From assembly GCA_905233595.1 (NCBI GenBank), contig CAJOFI010000174.1, positions 1 to 5,148 on the forward strand: a stretch of 5,148 nucleotides of DNA, written 5' to 3'. A model generated the notes under the pieces. The model saw only the letters and a list, made by a program, of their open reading frames with translations, did not search any database and had not been told where the DNA came from. Source of the DNA: an uncultured Oscillospiraceae bacterium. GTDB taxonomy: Bacteria; Bacillota; Clostridia; Oscillospirales; Oscillospiraceae. A program made the translations under genes and the position numbers. Below, one piece after another: positions 3,950-5,148 of this stretch (its first letter is position 1; every line of letters starts with the position of its first letter).

Positions 3950-4798
3950 ATGACATTTCACTCAGTATCAAGCACTGTTAAAACATGGATGGTCGAGCAG
4001 CCACACGTTAAGGAAGAATCATTGACAGACTGGTTGTTATTCAATGTTTCAAAGTCAATACCAACAGTATACTATCAAGCTTTCTCCCGGCATGAGGAAG
4101 CAGAAAATGGCGCAGACTGGGAATGGTGGGTCTTAACTCAGGACTCTTTTACGAAAGGCCCCTTTAATGCGTACCGCTTTTTTGTCCAAGCAAAAAAACT
4201 AACTAATGGAGGAGACAATTACTCTCGGCTTAACTATGGCAACAAGCATGGTCAGCAAATTGATTTGTTGATTGACCATGCTAAAACATTTCATGCCTTT
4301 CCTTTCTATATGTTCTATGCAACCTCCGAACCAGATTTAGACGAACAGGAAAGAAACATACCATTTATAAATTGGGAAACATTAGCTTGGTGCGCCCCCT
4401 GCGAAAATGGCTGCTTTTTAGCTGATGCGAATGAAATCTATCATTTACTTTATGCAACTGCAAGACCGCGATTAGATGAACTAAAACTACTTAATCACTC
4501 ATTTAAACTCTCATTGCTAGATAAGTTGTGTAAGGCATCAGGGCGTGATTGTGAAAGATTCCTTTCATCATTCAACGAACTAATGATTATGGAAAAGCTT
4601 GGGCAAAATGACTTATTCTATCAGCTTTCAGGTGTTCGTGGTATTAAACATTTCGGCAAGGGGATCCCAAGCTACCTTTCACTTTTTATTGAAAGACATG
4701 AAGAAGATTTGTCTTGGTTTGAATCAGAAATGCGTAGGGATATGCCAAATGTGGGAGGAATTTCGGTAATTGATCTTAGAGATTCCGAGAATAAATAG
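3950..4798 (+). CDS. DUF6615-like protein, probable PD-(D/E)XK nuclease fold
   Basis: A 282-residue soluble protein with no signal peptide or membrane segment. The N-terminal half matches what I recall of the DUF6615 family: TDWLL (26-30), RHEEAENGADWEWW (47-60), YRFFVQAKKL (75-84), QQIDLL (102-107) and FPFYMFY (117-123). The spacing of His48/Glu49, Asp56/Glu58 and Gln80-x-Lys82 resembles Mrr-type restriction nucleases, whose active site uses D...QxK with a VQAK strand. Nuclease function is therefore inferred, not shown. WCAPCENGC (147-155) holds three cysteines of unknown role. The C-terminal half (about 170-282) is probably helical and unrecognised. The start is supported by AAGGAG 7 nt upstream. 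The gene is much more AT-rich than its neighbours, with many A/T-ending codons, which suggests horizontal transfer. It lies just after tRNA-Pro with no clear promoter of its own. Confidence 0.72.
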   Translation: MTFHSVSSTVKTWMVEQPHVKEESLTDWLLFNVSKSIPTVYYQAFSRHEEAENGADWEWWVLTQDSFTKGPFNAYRFFVQAKKLTNGGDNYSRLNYGNKHGQQIDLLIDHAKTFHAFPFYMFYATSEPDLDEQERNIPFINWETLAWCAPCENGCFLADANEIYHLLYATARPRLDELKLLNHSFKLSLLDKLCKASGRDCERFLSSFNELMIMEKLGQNDLFYQLSGVRGIKHFGKGIPSYLSLFIERHEEDLSWFESEMRRDMPNVGGISVIDLRDSENK

Positions 4799-4874
4799 TT
4801 CGGATTTATAAGTTTATTGAAAAACAGTCCAATCCAATTGCTTATTCTTTGCTTTCTGCGCTTATATCTTTGCG

Positions 4875-5148
4875 CTATGGCTTATGTCGCTTCTCCTCCT
4901 CGATTCTCTCCCTTACCTCGGCGACTATCTGCTCCAGCAGCACCTCGCACTCCTCCCTCGTCTTGGCATAGACCGTATGCACCTCGCGTTTGCCCTGAGC
5001 GTTGGTGGGCGAATAGCGCCCCTCAAAAAGGTGGTCGCCCAGCTCGTAGATCCCTCCGGTGCCGGACTTGCGCACCTTGCCCTTGTACGGGGCAAACGGC
5101 GGGCTTACAGGCGGTTTCCCGTCTTCGGCGGGAAGCTGGTCGTACAGC
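4875..5148 (-). CDS. Recombinase-associated arm/AP2-like domain protein, C-terminal part
   Basis: The reading frame is open from the window edge to the TAG at 4877-4875, giving 91 C-terminal residues. A proline-rich linker (KPPVSPPFAPYKGK) leads into a domain with GTGGIYELGDHLFEGRYSP, then NAQGKREVHTVYAKTREE and a helix VLLEQIVAEVRERI, ending in a charged tail. The pattern G-x-I-Y...(W/F)EGRY...GKR...VYAKTREE resembles the three-stranded arm DNA-binding (AP2-like) domains of integrases, with a following helix, and I recall similar segments in Clostridia recombinases. A GTG at 5075-5073 could start a 66-residue protein, but the frame continues upstream with sensible protein, so a fragment of a longer gene is more likely. 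It converges with the DUF6615-like gene. Its GC-rich codons match the housekeeping block rather than that gene. The recombinase assignment is moderately supported; the catalytic domain is not visible. Confidence 0.6.
   Translation of the reverse strand, partial: LYDQLPAEDGKPPVSPPFAPYKGKVRKSGTGGIYELGDHLFEGRYSPTNAQGKREVHTVYAKTREECEVLLEQIVAEVRERIEEEKRHKP

Noticed and set aside
4850..4880. Att site or terminator between the two convergent genes at the right
   Set aside because: Only a weak AGCGCA direct repeat is present; there is no copy of the tRNA 3' end and no stable hairpin with a T-tract.

Overview
The window looks like a chromosomal piece of a GC-rich member of the class Clostridia (Oscillospiraceae/Ruminococcaceae-like). 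This is inferred from Firmicutes-type versions of galactokinase, Dus, ExoA and TrmB, strong GGAGG-type ribosome binding sites, and a recombinase-like arm domain of a kind I associate with that group. No marker gene fixes the taxon.

Layout. Bases 1-3429 are a minus-strand housekeeping block. From right to left it runs trmB (tRNA m7G46 methyltransferase), an ATGA-coupled exoA (exodeoxyribonuclease III) broken by an internal frameshifting deletion, a repeat cluster of about 260 bp, dus (tRNA-dihydrouridine synthase), a hairpin-rich spacer, and the N-terminal 178 residues of galactokinase, cut by the window edge. From about 3502 the plus strand takes over. A near-consensus sigma-A promoter leads into the orphan 5' half of a tRNA-Pro, then about 150 bp of unassigned DNA, an intact tRNA-Pro(UGG), an intrinsic-terminator-like hairpin, and an AT-rich gene of 282 codons for a DUF6615-like protein with a probable Mrr-type PD-(D/E)XK nuclease core. 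At the right edge, on the minus strand and again GC-rich, is the C-terminal end of a protein with a recombinase-type arm/AP2-like DNA-binding domain.

How it fits together. Two of the housekeeping genes modify tRNA (trmB, dus), and exoA serves base-excision repair. The right third looks like a tRNA-associated integration site: a broken tRNA copy, an intact tRNA, a cargo gene of clearly different base composition, and a recombinase-like fragment. The integration reading is inference, because no matching att repeat is visible in the window.

The most unusual structure is the dus-exoA spacer. It holds two copies of a 55-bp double-hairpin core (4 mismatches). The first copy is bordered on both sides by inward-pointing arrays of TGAA-starting heptamers, forming an imperfect inverted repeat. 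The second copy runs into eleven tandem heptamers that reach into the end of exoA and supply its stop codon.
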